Below, one piece after another: positions 1 to 11,299 of a DNA stretch of 64,000 bases. The stretch is from Aphrophora alni (lineage: Eukaryota > Arthropoda > Insecta > Hemiptera > Aphrophoridae): positions 6,479,000 to 6,542,999 of the forward strand of contig OY740766.1 in the NCBI GenBank assembly GCA_963513935.1, written 5' to 3'. The notes beneath the pieces are model-generated. The model was not told where the DNA came from, searched no databases, and was given only the letters and a program-made list of their open reading frames with translations. The translations under genes were made by a program, and so were the position numbers. Numbering within the stretch: the stretch's first letter is position 1; every line of letters starts with the position of its first letter.

Positions 1-22
1 TGATGAAGTTGCTAGTGAAATG
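1..22 (+). CDS. WNK: WNK exon fragment: end of the first CCT-like (PF2) domain
   Basis: The first bases read D-E-V-A-S-E-M in frame and are followed by a donor GTTAGT at 23-28. This matches the conserved end of the WNK PF2/CCT-like 1 core (pattern D/E-x-V-A-x-E-M). The exon is cut by the window start. It ends in phase 0 and joins the next exon (2811) to give EMAKSGLIPEEDARTVAK, which is continuous with the family. It is very short here, so the call depends on that junction. Confidence 0.75.
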
Positions 23-2810
23 GTTAGTAATAAATCTATCATACAGTGATTGGATATTTTAAAATTACCACAACATATTCTGCAACATCTAATTTTGCTC
101 ATTTTAAAATGAGGAAATAGTTGTTTTATTAATTCTATGGTGCTGTAAATACGAAATTTAGCTGTATACCACTAAGAGCTTAGGTTAGTTCAGATTTAGT
201 TTTGAGGTAGACTATGCATATTTTTGATATGAAACCTGTTCATGCACATGATTATAAAAAAATAACAACCTGTTGTGTGTGTGTGTGTTACACCTAGGTT
301 TTTTATTTATGACATAACATTTATAAAATAGTGTCTGCTCAAATTGTGTAGGGATTAAGGCAAATATCATTGTAGATTACGAACTTCAGTCATTTTAAAA
401 TGTCTAATATTAGGGATCAAGTATTTATTATCCCCAATGGCCATTTATATAGCTTCTAACATATACATTATTATACAATTTTGAATTTTTTTAATATAAA
501 CTAGACATCAATGAAGCTTCGAAGTTGTCGAATCATGTCAGATCTCAACAGAGAGTCAATCTCAGTTCAGTTTGCAAAATTATTTCGAATCGACAGATAA
601 TTTGTTTTAACCTTACAAATTATAATATTTGTGGAAAACTTAAAAACTGTTGGAGGGGAAGGAGAGAACTCAAGCTGTGATAACAAAGACCCTTGACAAA
701 AATCCAAGTTGAGGTATAAAACACAATGTGTCTTGACATTCACTAGATGTGTACAATGAAGAAGTTAAAAACCAAATAAGTTATCGTTTTCCTTGTCTAG
801 TAGCATCAACTTCCTTAACTAAACAAGGACAAACAGTTTTCCGTTTATTCTTTATTAGTCACACACACACACACCTTGCATGTTTGTGTTGTATTTTAGA
901 ACCTTTCAATTCAAATTTTATAATCTAAGATATAAAATCTTAAATGAGAACAAGGTTTATAGAAAGAAGATTATTTATATGTACTCAGAATGTATATAAT
1001 ATAATGAATCTATTTAGAGTTAGGTGTTTGTGATGAATGTACGTTCTCGCTGATTCAAAAAACGACACACTTACTATCAACTACAATATCTGTAGTGTCA
1101 CACAAGCAGTATTTCAGTGTTTTGTTATGAAAAAACAATTTTTCACAATTCTTAATTGATAATTATAGTTTGTACTGATGACCGACGGTACTTGATAGAA
1201 TTCCATGTTATACAAATAAAACACACACAAATTCTTTTGTTAAATTCTACATTTTTCACTTTGACAATTTGTTTCATTAATGCTTTAATGACTTTAACAT
1301 AAAGTAATTTACTGCAATTCTCATTAGATAATTTTACATTGTTGACAATATTTTTCTTTAATTTCAATATTATGTACTGTATATAGTAATTGACACCAAT
1401 TCTTAACCAATAACTTTATCTTTATTTATTGGACAGGAATGAAAAATCTCTAGTACCTACAGATCTGATATTATTTGTTTATAATCTAATTATATTCAGA
1501 ATAGGTAGACTTACTTGTTATTGACGTCTTATTGGTTCCGGGTTATTTTGTTTTGTATGGTAATCAATTCTTGCTTTTCAAAACTCAGTAATCACAATTT
1601 TTTAAATTTTTTAAAGGTTTCCTCTCTGGCAGATTCAATATAAATGTATATATTTCCCCCCATAAAATAATAGAGCTCAAACTACACCAATTTGACATTG
1701 GAAAATTATGTTATACTCTTAATGAAGAACTTATTTTTATTCATAACTATTCCCCACCCCTCCTCCATAGTTTTCCATTACATACTCCTCACCTCCAAAC
1801 TGCTCTCTAAATAAGCCTTTCTTTGCTGTTTTCCAGGATTAATTCAACTGCAGTTTTTTTTAATAACTACAACTTTAGTTATACCGCATATGGGTTCTGG
1901 ACCATGAAAGATTTCTTTTATCTACCTTTTTACAGTTATCCATCTTTTTGTTGCCTTTGTAACCTCTGTGACCTGGTATCGAACCAAGTATTACCTGGTT
2001 ATGAGTCGAAAGCTTAATTAAGGTTCGGTGACAATCCCACACTATTATCCTCAGGGTCATTATCCAATGACTTATCTTTTTTCTGGAGTAGGGTAAAGTA
2101 CACTTTACCAAATTCCCGGTAGGGTTTCATGTCTGGTAAAGAGAGGTATCATCTATTAAGACCACTATGTTTCGGTGGTTTTCAGTCTTATTTGAACCAA
2201 TTACCTTCTAGGTCTTGGTTTAGCAAGACATATTCTGGTTGCTAAGTACTTCAAGAATATTGGCGGGATCTAGCTTTGAGTAAGATCACTAGTAACTAGC
2301 AGGATGTCCTTTCGGTCACCTATCCGTAGCTTAGCAGCATTTCAAGATTGTATGTTTGGGATTTTTCTCTCCAACCACATCTTGGTTTCTAAGTTTGTAT
2401 AGACCATGATACAGGCTCCAGCCTCTAGGTAGGTGTTACTGAATTGAGGAAATTCTCCATGCTCTAGAGTTTCAAACTCAAGAACTAAGGAACGCTTGAA
2501 TACAATCGAGTTAATTTGACATTGTATAATAAATTATTACATTTATTATCATTACTTTATACCTCATTCTATAAAACGAACACTGTAAAATGATTGAATG
2601 AGTACTAATCGTTAATCATCATAATCACTAATTGCTGATTAATAAAAATAATCGTAATCGGTAAGCCCAGAATTGGCTCATCCCTAATTAGATTTTTTAA
2701 ATGTCATACATAAAGTAATTTAACAATTCTTAGCAATAACACATTAAATTGTGTTAATATTATTTTGGTTTTGTTTTTAAGATGTTTATTAAATAAATAA
2801 AATTCTTTAG
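23..2810 (+). other. WNK intron, 2.8 kb
   Basis: AT-rich, with a (TG)n tract near 274-288 and a (CA)n tract near 860-874. About 1,820-2,470 is less AT-rich than its surroundings and may be old mobile-element sequence, but I recognise no family. No coding evidence was seen on either strand. Confidence 0.6.
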
Positions 2811-2943
2811 GCAAAATCTGGACTGATCCCAGAAGAGGATGCCAGGACAGTTGCAAAAATGCTTATTTCTCAGATCTCTGCACTAGCAAGAGAACGAGAA
2901 GAAAGACTGCAACATCCTACTGGTCCATCAGAGGAAACTCATG
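2811..2943 (+). CDS. WNK: WNK exon: C-terminal helix of CCT-like domain 1
   Basis: The acceptor TTCTTTAG ends at 2810 and the donor GTAAGG starts at 2944. The 133-base exon encodes A-K-S-G-L-I-P-E-E-D-A-R-T-V-A-K-M-L followed by a basic, charged helix (ALAREREERL) and then a Pro/Ser/Glu linker. In WNKs this follows the first PF2 domain, which is part of the autoinhibitory module. The exon starts in phase 0 and ends in phase 1 (a lone G), which is completed by CC at 6098 to give Ala. Similarity to vertebrate and fly WNKs is clear in the E-D-x-x-T-V-A-K segment. Confidence 0.93.
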
Positions 2944-4277
2944 GTAAGGGTTTAAAACTCATGGTGAAGATATAAATTATGTAAATAATTAGGAATAAAA
3001 TTATTTTTTTAAATATTGTGATAGAGTATGTATAGTTATCTTGAAATGGATGCCTGTCAAAGCCAGATGGACAGGAATGAGGTCGCCTTTCACAAACTGG
3101 TGCAAAATATCCCTTTATGGTGTAGAACTTTTTTGTGAGCAACCAAAAGACTATTTGGGAAATGTTGTTGAGTTGTGGAATGATAAAATCAGATCCCTTC
3201 ACTGCAGGAGCAGACTATAGGGCTTTAATAGGTAAAGAGGTTCATCCTGTTCACCAAGTCTAAAGCAACAAAGTAATTCTCATTGAGCAAGCAGGACTAA
3301 CAGCAGGCAATTGGATTATTAGTTGGACATTTTTCAGTAAAATAAAATGGTAAATATGTATTGTTCCTATCATTGCGATTTTCTCCCAAAATATAGGTAA
3401 TTTGTCTTCCAAATACCTTTTTTCCCCCCCAACATTTTGATACTCCTTTACAACACATTTCACTTTTGAATGACTGAAATACATTATTTCTGTCGAAAAA
3501 CAGCAATTCAAAATGACGATTTTATGGTATTTTTACGTTATTTAGGCTTCTTGTGTAAGTATGTACGAGAAGTCTTTCATCAATTTTATGTCAACTATCA
3601 ATGTTTTTGTTCATCCGCGAAAATACTTCTGTTTTAAGAACTGTCAACTATTCTTAAAATACCTAACCAGACCTATTTTTAAAGAACTACAGGTCAAGGA
3701 AGGTCATTATATAAAATTTTCGCGAAAATAGCAACAGCAGGAACAATACATATTTACCAATAAAATAATGGATGTTATTAGAACAAAATGTCTGTTGGTT
3801 CTGCTCTTGTAGAACAGAGATGGCAGTACATCTCTTTTATAAATGTAAGGTGTTTGCTCGTCAGAGATTCTGCATCCTTAGAATTATGTTTGTAGAGTCT
3901 GAAGCCATTTAGCCATGCAGACCCCTTAGTAATTGTGGGTTTCGTTAGAATTCTAGTCATATGTGCAGATTGTTCAGAAAATGTCATGCCAAACTTTAAG
4001 TGGTGGTTATATGGGTTAAAATAAAGAAAAACGTTCCCATAAACATATGTCCGTTAACATTTCTTTTTCCAATCTCGGCCATTTTGTGTGTTTTTTGACA
4101 AAAAATAATAGCTTTTGAAATTATTGAAATTTTGAGTCGAAATTTGGTATACACATTTTTTATGCAATGGTTTAGCAGTATACCAAGAATCAGAACTTTA
4201 TCTCATACATTTTCAAAATGGAAGTTTACGAAATATTTCAGAAGTATAGTGTTTTATTGTGTGTTTTTCTATTTGTC

Positions 4278-4353
4278 TACTACTCTAGGTAATACCAAGG
4301 ACCACTTTCCAAGTTAAGCCTGTGTCTCCTATCCATACAAAATCTAAATATAT
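4278..4353 (+). repeat. Dispersed repeat family A, copy 1
   Basis: About 75 bases containing the markers ACCACTTTCCAAG and TGTGTCTCCTATCCATAC. The same markers recur at 6501-6604, partly at about 9230-9287, and in reverse at 6439-6473 and 60583-60675. Several copies end in an AT-rich tract. No coding capacity. It could be a SINE or MITE. Confidence 0.75.
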
Positions 4354-5176
4354 AATGGGTGAGCCAAAAGTTATGCAACCCAGTAATTAATATTCTCAAA
4401 TAATCTTTATTAAGGTAATATATTTACAATTTTCTAATAATAGATGCTGGAAATGTCCTCCGTCTACAATTCTTTTTTTGTGAAATTGTACACCAAACTC
4501 CAACCTTTTATGAATGTAACAGGGTTTCTTGGAAAACATGAGGGTTGTCTGAACTCCAATATATGTCGTTCTGGCTGTTTATATAGCCACTTAGATGAAA
4601 CCATGCTTCATCATAGTAGAAAACAATTCAACACCCGAACACTGTTATGAATAAAACGCAAAAACCATTGAGAGTAATGTAGTTTTTTTACTTATGAGGT
4701 CCTTGAAGCTCATACACAACATGAATACAATACGGACGGAGTTTCAGCTGGTGAGCGTATCATGGATGCGCGGATATTTTCTAATGAGGCTTCACTTAAC
4801 ACCGAAGATTGGTCGGAACGTTCAAGATCATTCACCCTACCACTTTCTAAAACGAGTGACTACACGTGAAATTGTTGATTTATTAGGCACCCTTGTTTCA
4901 GCAAAAGCCACCCTAAAGTCTTCCTGACATTTTAAAAATGATTGTGATTTAAAATAACTTTCAAGAATTAACACACGTTCAGCCTGGGAAAACGCATGTT
5001 CGTCCGCACACAGCTAGCTCACCACTGACATCATAAAGGAAGAATATGGCTTTGGATGCATCTCCCATGTGGTCATCCGTTGCCAACACAAGCATTCCCG
5101 CCGGCAAGAAACCAAATTTCCCGCCAAAATATGTTTTAGAATTAAAGGTTGCGTAACTTCTGGCTCACCCGTTATA
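4351..5176 (-). mobile_element. Decayed Tc1/mariner-superfamily element with both TIRs
   Basis: The ends are inverted repeats: GGGTGAGCCAAAAGTTATG near 4357 and the complement of a near-identical sequence near 5145-5170, flanked by TA-rich sequence consistent with a TA target duplication. On the - strand, decayed transposase is visible. One piece is a helix-turn-helix segment (RVAFAETRVPNKSTISRVV, about 4850-4920). Next is a frameshifted piece with ENIRASMIRSPAE (about 4700-4830). A third piece carries the first catalytic Asp, D-E-A-W-F-H-L-S-G (about 4535-4625). The C-terminal catalytic part is deleted. The element is non-functional and internally deleted. Confidence 0.8.
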
Positions 5177-6097
5177 TATGAACCCGTTAAAGCCGAAATG
5201 GTGTAAGTCACACTTTCTTGGTTTCAAGATATAAGGACCTAAAGTTAAAATTTGTTAAATTCCTGTATAATATATACTTAATTTGTTTTAACTTATTAAA
5301 TTATGTTTTAAAAATTAGATTGAACTACAAAACAGTATTCTGTATTAGGATACAAAATATTTTAAAGGTAATTTACCAATTAATTACGCGATCAAGTGAC
5401 TTACACCACTTTGACTGTGAACAGTTATAGGAAAGTGTTTATAAGCAAACTACCAAAATACAAAAGGAACATTTTTTTAATAGTTCAATGTGTGTTCAAC
5501 GACAGTGCATGTTGAGATAATGATTAACATTTTACATATCTTCATTATCATCTGCATTATATGCACCATCCTGAGTCTCGTCTTCATCATCCAAAGGTCT
5601 GATGTCTATGGCACCGTCTGATTTTTGAAGGCTTTCAAAGAGCCCATGACCAACAGGGAGGAATGAAAGGTAGCAGATACTGCACTTGTTTTGTTTGGGT
5701 ATTGTCCATTGTAAAGTTTGTTAAGAGATGTTGGCAAGAATAACACTATAATCTTATAGATAAGTCACTCCTTTTGTATCTTAGGCATTGAATCTTAAGT
5801 TAATTGTAGTGTAATTTGTTTTTGTCACATTTCCTCCTAATCAGATGTGATTGTAAGTTTTCCACGAAGAAAAAGTCATCAGTGCAAATGGAAAAGATTT
5901 TCTTCCTAGCTTGAATGATTACACATTGGCAATCATTGGATCAGTCACTGTAAACAAATGTGTATTTTTCTTTAATAATAATTTCATTCGAAGATATTCT
6001 TGTGTTTCTGTGTATATGTTAGTTTGAGTAAACACAATTTATTGTATTGTAATTTTCAAGACTGGTAATCACACATGGGGTTTTCTGTTTCTTTTAG

Positions 6098-6186
6098 CCA
6101 TTGGCTCTTTAGAAGATGGAAGTTCTGTTCCAGTCCCAGTAGAATCCGGAAGTCTGCCACAGTCACAACCTGTTTTTAACACACAG
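6098..6186 (+). CDS. WNK: WNK exon: Ser/Pro-rich linker
   Basis: The acceptor TTCTTTTAG ends at 6097 and the donor GTTAGA starts at 6187. The 89-base exon encodes a linker beginning (A)IGSLEDGSS and ending PVFNTQ. It has no domain and is presumably disordered. Support comes from the splice signals and from phase agreement on both sides (enters at phase 1, leaves at phase 0 into the polyglutamine exon). Confidence 0.85.
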
Positions 6187-6438
6187 GTTAGAACCTCAAA
6201 ATTACCTATATATATATAGATGTTATTCCATTATATATGTATATATATATTATTTATCTAGTATATGTAGCATAGTGTTTTTAACTATATGGGTACTCTA
6301 ACATGCATTTCCTCATTTTGGAATAGAGTTACTTAGTATATCTAAAAGAGCTTTTTATAATATATAACGTTTAATTATTATTTGTGAATGTTGTGTTATT
6401 TCTATTTATAATTAGATTTTGTTTGGATAATAGACATA

Positions 6439-6604
6439 GGGCTGGGTTACCTTGGAAAGTGGTCCTTGGTGTTTCCCCCCCTTTCTTTTTTTTCTTTTCA
6501 TATACTACTAGATAATACCAGGACCACTTTCCAAGACAAGCCTGTGTCTCCTATCCATACAAAATCTGATCGTTATAGGCTATGTGGCCTATTAAACTCT
6601 AGCC
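6439..6604. repeat. Dispersed repeat family A: inverted pair
   Basis: A - strand fragment (6439-6473, with CTTGGAAAGTGGTCCT) faces a + strand copy (6501-6604, with AGGACCACTTTCCAAG) across a pyrimidine-rich spacer, so the locus can form a hairpin of about 18 bp. The + copy extends into a tail (CTATGTGGCCTATTAAACTC) that it shares with the copy at 60583-60675. Confidence 0.75.
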
Positions 6605-7756
6605 TTGTTTAATAGTTAGGTTAGTTATGTATCTCTATGGCATTTTTACATTTAGTTTCATTTTTTATTTGTCACAGTAAATAGCTACTCTAATATGAAA
6701 CTTGAAATTAAAAAAAAAAAATAATAAATTATTTAATGATATGAAAATAATAGATTTTTTCTTCATAACTGTTGTAATCATTTGGTACTCAGAAATCATT
6801 AGAATATATAGTAGATTTACGACTATTTAGCCCTCCATACTATCTAGACTAGGCTTGGTGTAAAGAATATTAATTTGGATCCACAAATTGAATCCTTAAA
6901 AAAGTTAATTTATAATACTTTTCGACCATAAATGCCTTATGAAAAATATGCCATACCCATAGTTTACATATTCTGTGTAATTCGTAGATCCCAAGTAATA
7001 ATATCTTCAAGAAAACAAACTATAATGAAAATTCCGTTTTCAAGCACTAGTTTTCATAATGAACAGTTTCATTCTAATTGAATTATAAATAATAGGTTCA
7101 AACTTATTCAAATTGGTTTTGAAAAAAAATTGATTTATATTATGTGTTCATATTTTAATTATTTTTTGTTATGAAAATTCTCTTACATATGCAATGAAAT
7201 TACCATGACATATAACACGAAAGTTACAGAACTACTAATTATTTTTGTTGCTTTTAAATTAGTAAATTATCATTTTTAAAGATATTTTTGCCTTTGTTTT
7301 ATAATTAAAAAAACATTATGATGGACGGCTGCTAAAGAATAACGTACAGTAAACTGTTATCCAAGGTAGCTTTATATAGGCATCATCGAGAGCGGTCTCT
7401 ATCAGTAGAAAGTTTAAAAATTAATTACGATTCCAAGGATACATACGATGAGGTATCATGTGTACCACGTATACAGAAGTTGTTCACGCATTCTTTAGGC
7501 TAGTGTTTACGGATAGGATTTAAAGACTTGATTGAGCAACTTTACTAATTTGAAGGTGAACCTGATGATTATTCACCCTGAACATGTTCTAGCATAATAT
7601 TTGAATATGTTTTAGTATATTATCCAAGATAAGCTCCGATTGCGTTAACCCACATTACATTCAACACACGTTCCCTTTATGTTCACGTTGCATTTGAGTT
7701 CTTGTTGCGTTTGAAATCTCTAGCAAGTCTGTATAGATATAAAAACAAATAAAAAA

Positions 7757-8993
7757 ATTCAAACACTTTTTACTATTTTTGCTTACACTGGTGTGTTGTA
7801 AACGGAGAACAGACTGATAAAATAGAAAACAATTGTTGAGCTCTGTCAAATATTTATAAGACTTTTGGTTCATAGAGGAATCTGGAAATGATACATTAAC
7901 TTCAATCGATTCAAAAACACTTTCTAACGCTTTTCAAGAATATTATAATCTAGCATTAGACGGTAATCTGAATGATGAAACTTTATTCCTTATAAATTGT
8001 AGGAGATGTGGTGTAGATGTTTCGAATTTTCATAGATACACAATTAAATGGTCATCTCAGCTCGCACTATTTGTATGCAAAACTTTCTGTATTGGAAATA
8101 GCTGAAATGGTGTTTAAATTTTGGAAAGAAAAAAGCTCTCTTACATTTGAGCATAATATTCCCAATCAAGACATTTTAATTTCAAACAAATACAGGACAC
8201 ATACATATCAAAAATTTAGCAGTTACTGTCCAAATCATCTTGATGGGAGAGGTACTAAGTTAGCCCACATGTTTTTTTTCTTTTTTTTCTTTCCAAAATT
8301 AGACAGATGTACTGTTGAGATACATATCAACGATGAAGAGGAATGGTGTTTTGAGAAAGATATAACAAAATGTTCCTCGGCTCAGACAAATTTACTTCAA
8401 GTTTTAGTACACAAAATCGGGCACAACCTAGGACATATACAGAAATTACTACTTCCCAAATACTAATTCCTGAAACATTAAAACCTTTGAATGCACCAAA
8501 CCTACGTAATTTGAATAATATGGATACATTTTTTATTGTGAACCACCATCAGGACTCATTTCATAGAAAATGGGGCTGGATGATGAATTTGGGGGAAAAT
8601 ATATTTAAAAGTGTACAATATTGGTTACCCTTTCTCCCTAACCACTTTGAAAGTATTTCTCATATTTATCAAAGACTGTCAGGTAAAATAGTCGTTTTCA
8701 TAGGCTGCCAAATTTATATGATTGAATTCCCTTCTTTAAAACTCATGGTGAGATTCCCAATAAATTGTTCACACATTGGTATTCTGATATGGGCAAAAAT
8801 TAATGGACTTTTCAATACTTATAACTGACATACTTTTGTTCTGTACAACAGTATTTACTACATTGAAATTAATGAATGTTTATTTAGAGGTAAAGGTTAT
8901 GGAATGATCTATGAAAAGTTTCCCGGAGTACCACCTAGTGTTGATTCCATAGATATAAAAACGGATTGTTATACTTCTTTAAAAATGTATTAA
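7757..8993 (+). pseudogene. Intronless matrix metalloproteinase (M10) pseudogene
   Basis: Contiguous decayed pieces occur in MMP order without introns. They are: a hydrophobic leader (FKHFLLFLLTLVCC, about 7757-7798) followed by stops; a prodomain (7875-8060) with a cysteine-switch-like R-R-C-G-V-D (Cys codon at 8007-8009); and, after a frameshift, a catalytic domain (8040-8455) with SSLTFEHNIPNQDILIS, LDGRGTKLAH and VEIHINDEEEW. The zinc motif there reads H-K-I-G-H-N-L-G-H-I-Q at 8410. After another frameshift comes a hemopexin-like domain (8470-8993) with several F-x-x-I-S-H-I-Y-x-type repeats and a stop at 8827. In the zinc motif the catalytic Glu is Lys and the third His position is Gln, so the product would be inactive. 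It is either a processed retrocopy or an old viral insertion, since some insect DNA viruses carry MMPs. No poly(A) tail is visible. Confidence 0.85.
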
Positions 8994-9229
8994 ATTCTCA
9001 TATAATAACTTAGGTTAGGTTACGTTTAAATATTTACTCTACAAATGTAAATTACAGATACAAAATATATAATATAATTCATTAGTTTAGATTAGACTCG
9101 AATATAACTACTTAGGTGAGGTTAGGTAAGACTCTGATATAATTGCTTAGGTTAGGTTAAGCGTATGTGAACAGTATTAAGGGTTTCAACGGTGTCTACT
9201 GTGGTGACTGAGCCAGAAGCCCCAAGTCC

Positions 9230-9288
9230 TACACTACTAACCTGTATCTCCTATCCGTACAAAGTCTAATATATATATATATATATTA
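9230..9288 (+). repeat. Dispersed repeat family A, partial copy ending in (AT)n
   Basis: CCTGTATCTCCTATCCGTAC followed by an uninterrupted AT tract of about 18 bases. It shows the family's 3' end running into a microsatellite. Confidence 0.6.
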
Positions 9289-10027
9289 TAAACAATAAGA
9301 AAGCAATTAGTTGTAGGCATTATAAATAAACGGGATAGATGGAATAATATAAATATGATTATTATTTATTATCACAATTATGTTAATATAGTATAATACA
9401 ATTATCTTACAAGTGTAAGGCATTTATTTTGATCTCGGGTATTGTCTTTTGAATTTGACGTGGCTACCACTTTTTGTTTTTATTGCTAAAATGTTCAAGT
9501 TGTAACAAACAAAAAATAAAATCCATTGTTTTAAATAAAACTTAAAGGATAACTTAAAAGTAACAAATTGTTTGGGTGATGCTTAAATCTACATGGGTGA
9601 TAGGCTTGGGTGAAAATATGGAATGATGAAGGATGACATTTTAATGTTATGAATATTAGAAGGAATTAATTTAGAAGTTAAAAGTTTAATTAAGGAGTCA
9701 GTTTATAGTCCATTATTTCTTTAAAAATTTTTAATGTGCGCAAGATGTTTTTGTTTGAAGTAGCAATTAGATGAAGATTTAATTGATGTTTGCTACTTTA
9801 CCAAATTCGTTGTTATTATATTTACCAACTGTTCTTAAGTGTCTTGTGGTTGATGATATGACAACCCTGAGGTGGTAGTCTATGATCTTGAATTAAGGGT
9901 ATCATTATAGCATTAATAGTTATAATAGGGGCAATGCATTAAATTATATTAATTACATAACCTAAACTTTACAACATGTGTTTTTTAAACATTTTCTGAT
10001 GTATTGATGTTTTGTTTCTTGTTACAG

Positions 10028-11299
10028 CTTCCTACGGCTTTGTCACAACCGTCAATAGTCCAATCACAATTCCCACAGCAAACTCAAAGTCAGCAGCAGA
10101 TGAACCAACAGCCTCAAGTAGCACAGCAACATTTAAATCAGCAGCCTTCCAATATGACTCAGTCACAACAAATAAATCAAGTGCAACAGCAAACACAGCA
10201 AATTATACAAAATACACAAAATGTTCCACAGCATCAACCACAACTCATACAACAGCAGTTATCACAACAACAGATCTTGCAACAACAGCAAATACCACAG
10301 CAAACGCAACAGCAAATGGCACCATTACATCAACAAATCCCTCAACAACAAACATCACAAATTTCTCAACAACAGGTTACACAACAAAAAGAAACACAAC
10401 CTCCACAGCAGCAAACACCACAACAGCAAATATTACAGCAGCCACAAATTCCTTTACAGCAACAACAACAAATTTCTCAACAACTACAACAGCACCAAAT
10501 TCCTCAACAACAGCAGCAGCAACAAATTCCACCACAACAACAAATTCCCCAACAACAACAAATTCCTCAACAACAGCAGCAAATTCCTCAACAGCAACAG
10601 CAAATTTCTCAACAGCAAATTCCTCAACAACAACAAATTCCTCAACAACAGCAACAGCCAATTCCTCAACAGCAACAGCCAATTCCTCAACAGCAACAGC
10701 AAATTCCTCAACAACAACAAGTTCCCCAACAAATTCCTCAACAACAGCAGCCAATTCCTCAACAGCAACAGCAAATTCCTCAACAGCAACAGCAAATTCC
10801 TCAACAGCAACAGCAAATTCCTCAACAGCAACAGCAAATTCCTCAACAGCAACAGCAAATTCCTCAACAGCAACAAGTTCCCCAACAAATTCCTCAACAA
10901 CAGCAGCCAATTCCTCAACAGCAACAGCAAATTCCTCAACAGCAGCAGCAAATTCCTCAACAGCAACAGCAAATTCCTCAACAGCAACAGCAAATTCCAC
11001 AACAACATCAACAACAAATTCCACAACAACAACAACAACAACAACAAATTCCACAACAACAACCACAAATTCCTCAACAACAGCAACAACAAATACTTCA
11101 ACAACCTTCTCAAGTTGTCCAAACCTCCCAGCCACAAATATTACAACAGCAGTCTCAACCTCAGTTACCCATACAACCACCGGTCACATCGCAACCTCAG
11201 CTTATTCAACAAGTTGTTCAACAACAGCAACAGTTTTATAGTCAGCCTCCGCCTCAAGGTGTCGTAAGCTTTCCTCCGGATCCTCAAGTATACCCACAG
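10028..11299 (+). CDS. WNK: WNK polyglutamine exon (424 codons)
   Basis: The acceptor TTGTTACAG ends at 10027 and the donor GTATGT starts at 11300, phase 0 to phase 0. The first two thirds have Gln as by far the main residue, with Pro, Ile and Val. The core (about 10,490-11,090) is a run of 7-residue units of the form P-Q-Q-Q-Q-Q-I, with a larger internal duplication containing the punctuating V-P-Q-Q-I-P motif (about 10,710 and 10,870). The end is richer in Pro, Ser and Val. Vertebrate WNK1 also has a Q-rich segment between its CCT domains, and in WNKs this low-complexity region is linked to condensate formation under crowding. Glutamines mix CAA and CAG, which is typical of a repeat kept for its protein. 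Long frames in other phases and on the - strand across this exon are artefacts of the CAR repeats. Confidence 0.92.

Larger units (their letters stand above)
2944..6097 (+). other. WNK intron, 3.2 kb
   Basis: Contains dispersed repeat family A (4278-4353) directly abutting a Tc1/mariner remnant (4351-5176). The rest (2944-4277 and 5177-6097) shows nothing I can name. Confidence 0.6.
6187..10027 (+). other. WNK intron, 3.8 kb, hosting a metalloproteinase pseudogene
   Basis: Contains repeat family A copies, the MMP-like pseudogene (about 7757-8993) and an (AT)n tract near 9270. About 6605-7700 and 9300-10,000 are AT-rich with nothing recognised. Confidence 0.6.

Noticed and set aside
1823..2111. 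Short frames on both strands near 1.8-2.1 kb
   Set aside because: No protein-like features and no splice agreement with the neighbouring WNK exons.
4694..4927. + strand 77-codon frame
   Set aside because: It is the antisense shadow of the - strand helix-turn-helix transposase segment of the Tc1/mariner remnant.
10377..11180. Long antisense and off-frame open frames across the polyQ exon
   Set aside because: They are by-products of CAR repeats (Val/Glu/Ala or Leu/Asn/Arg runs), without splice context or protein-like composition.
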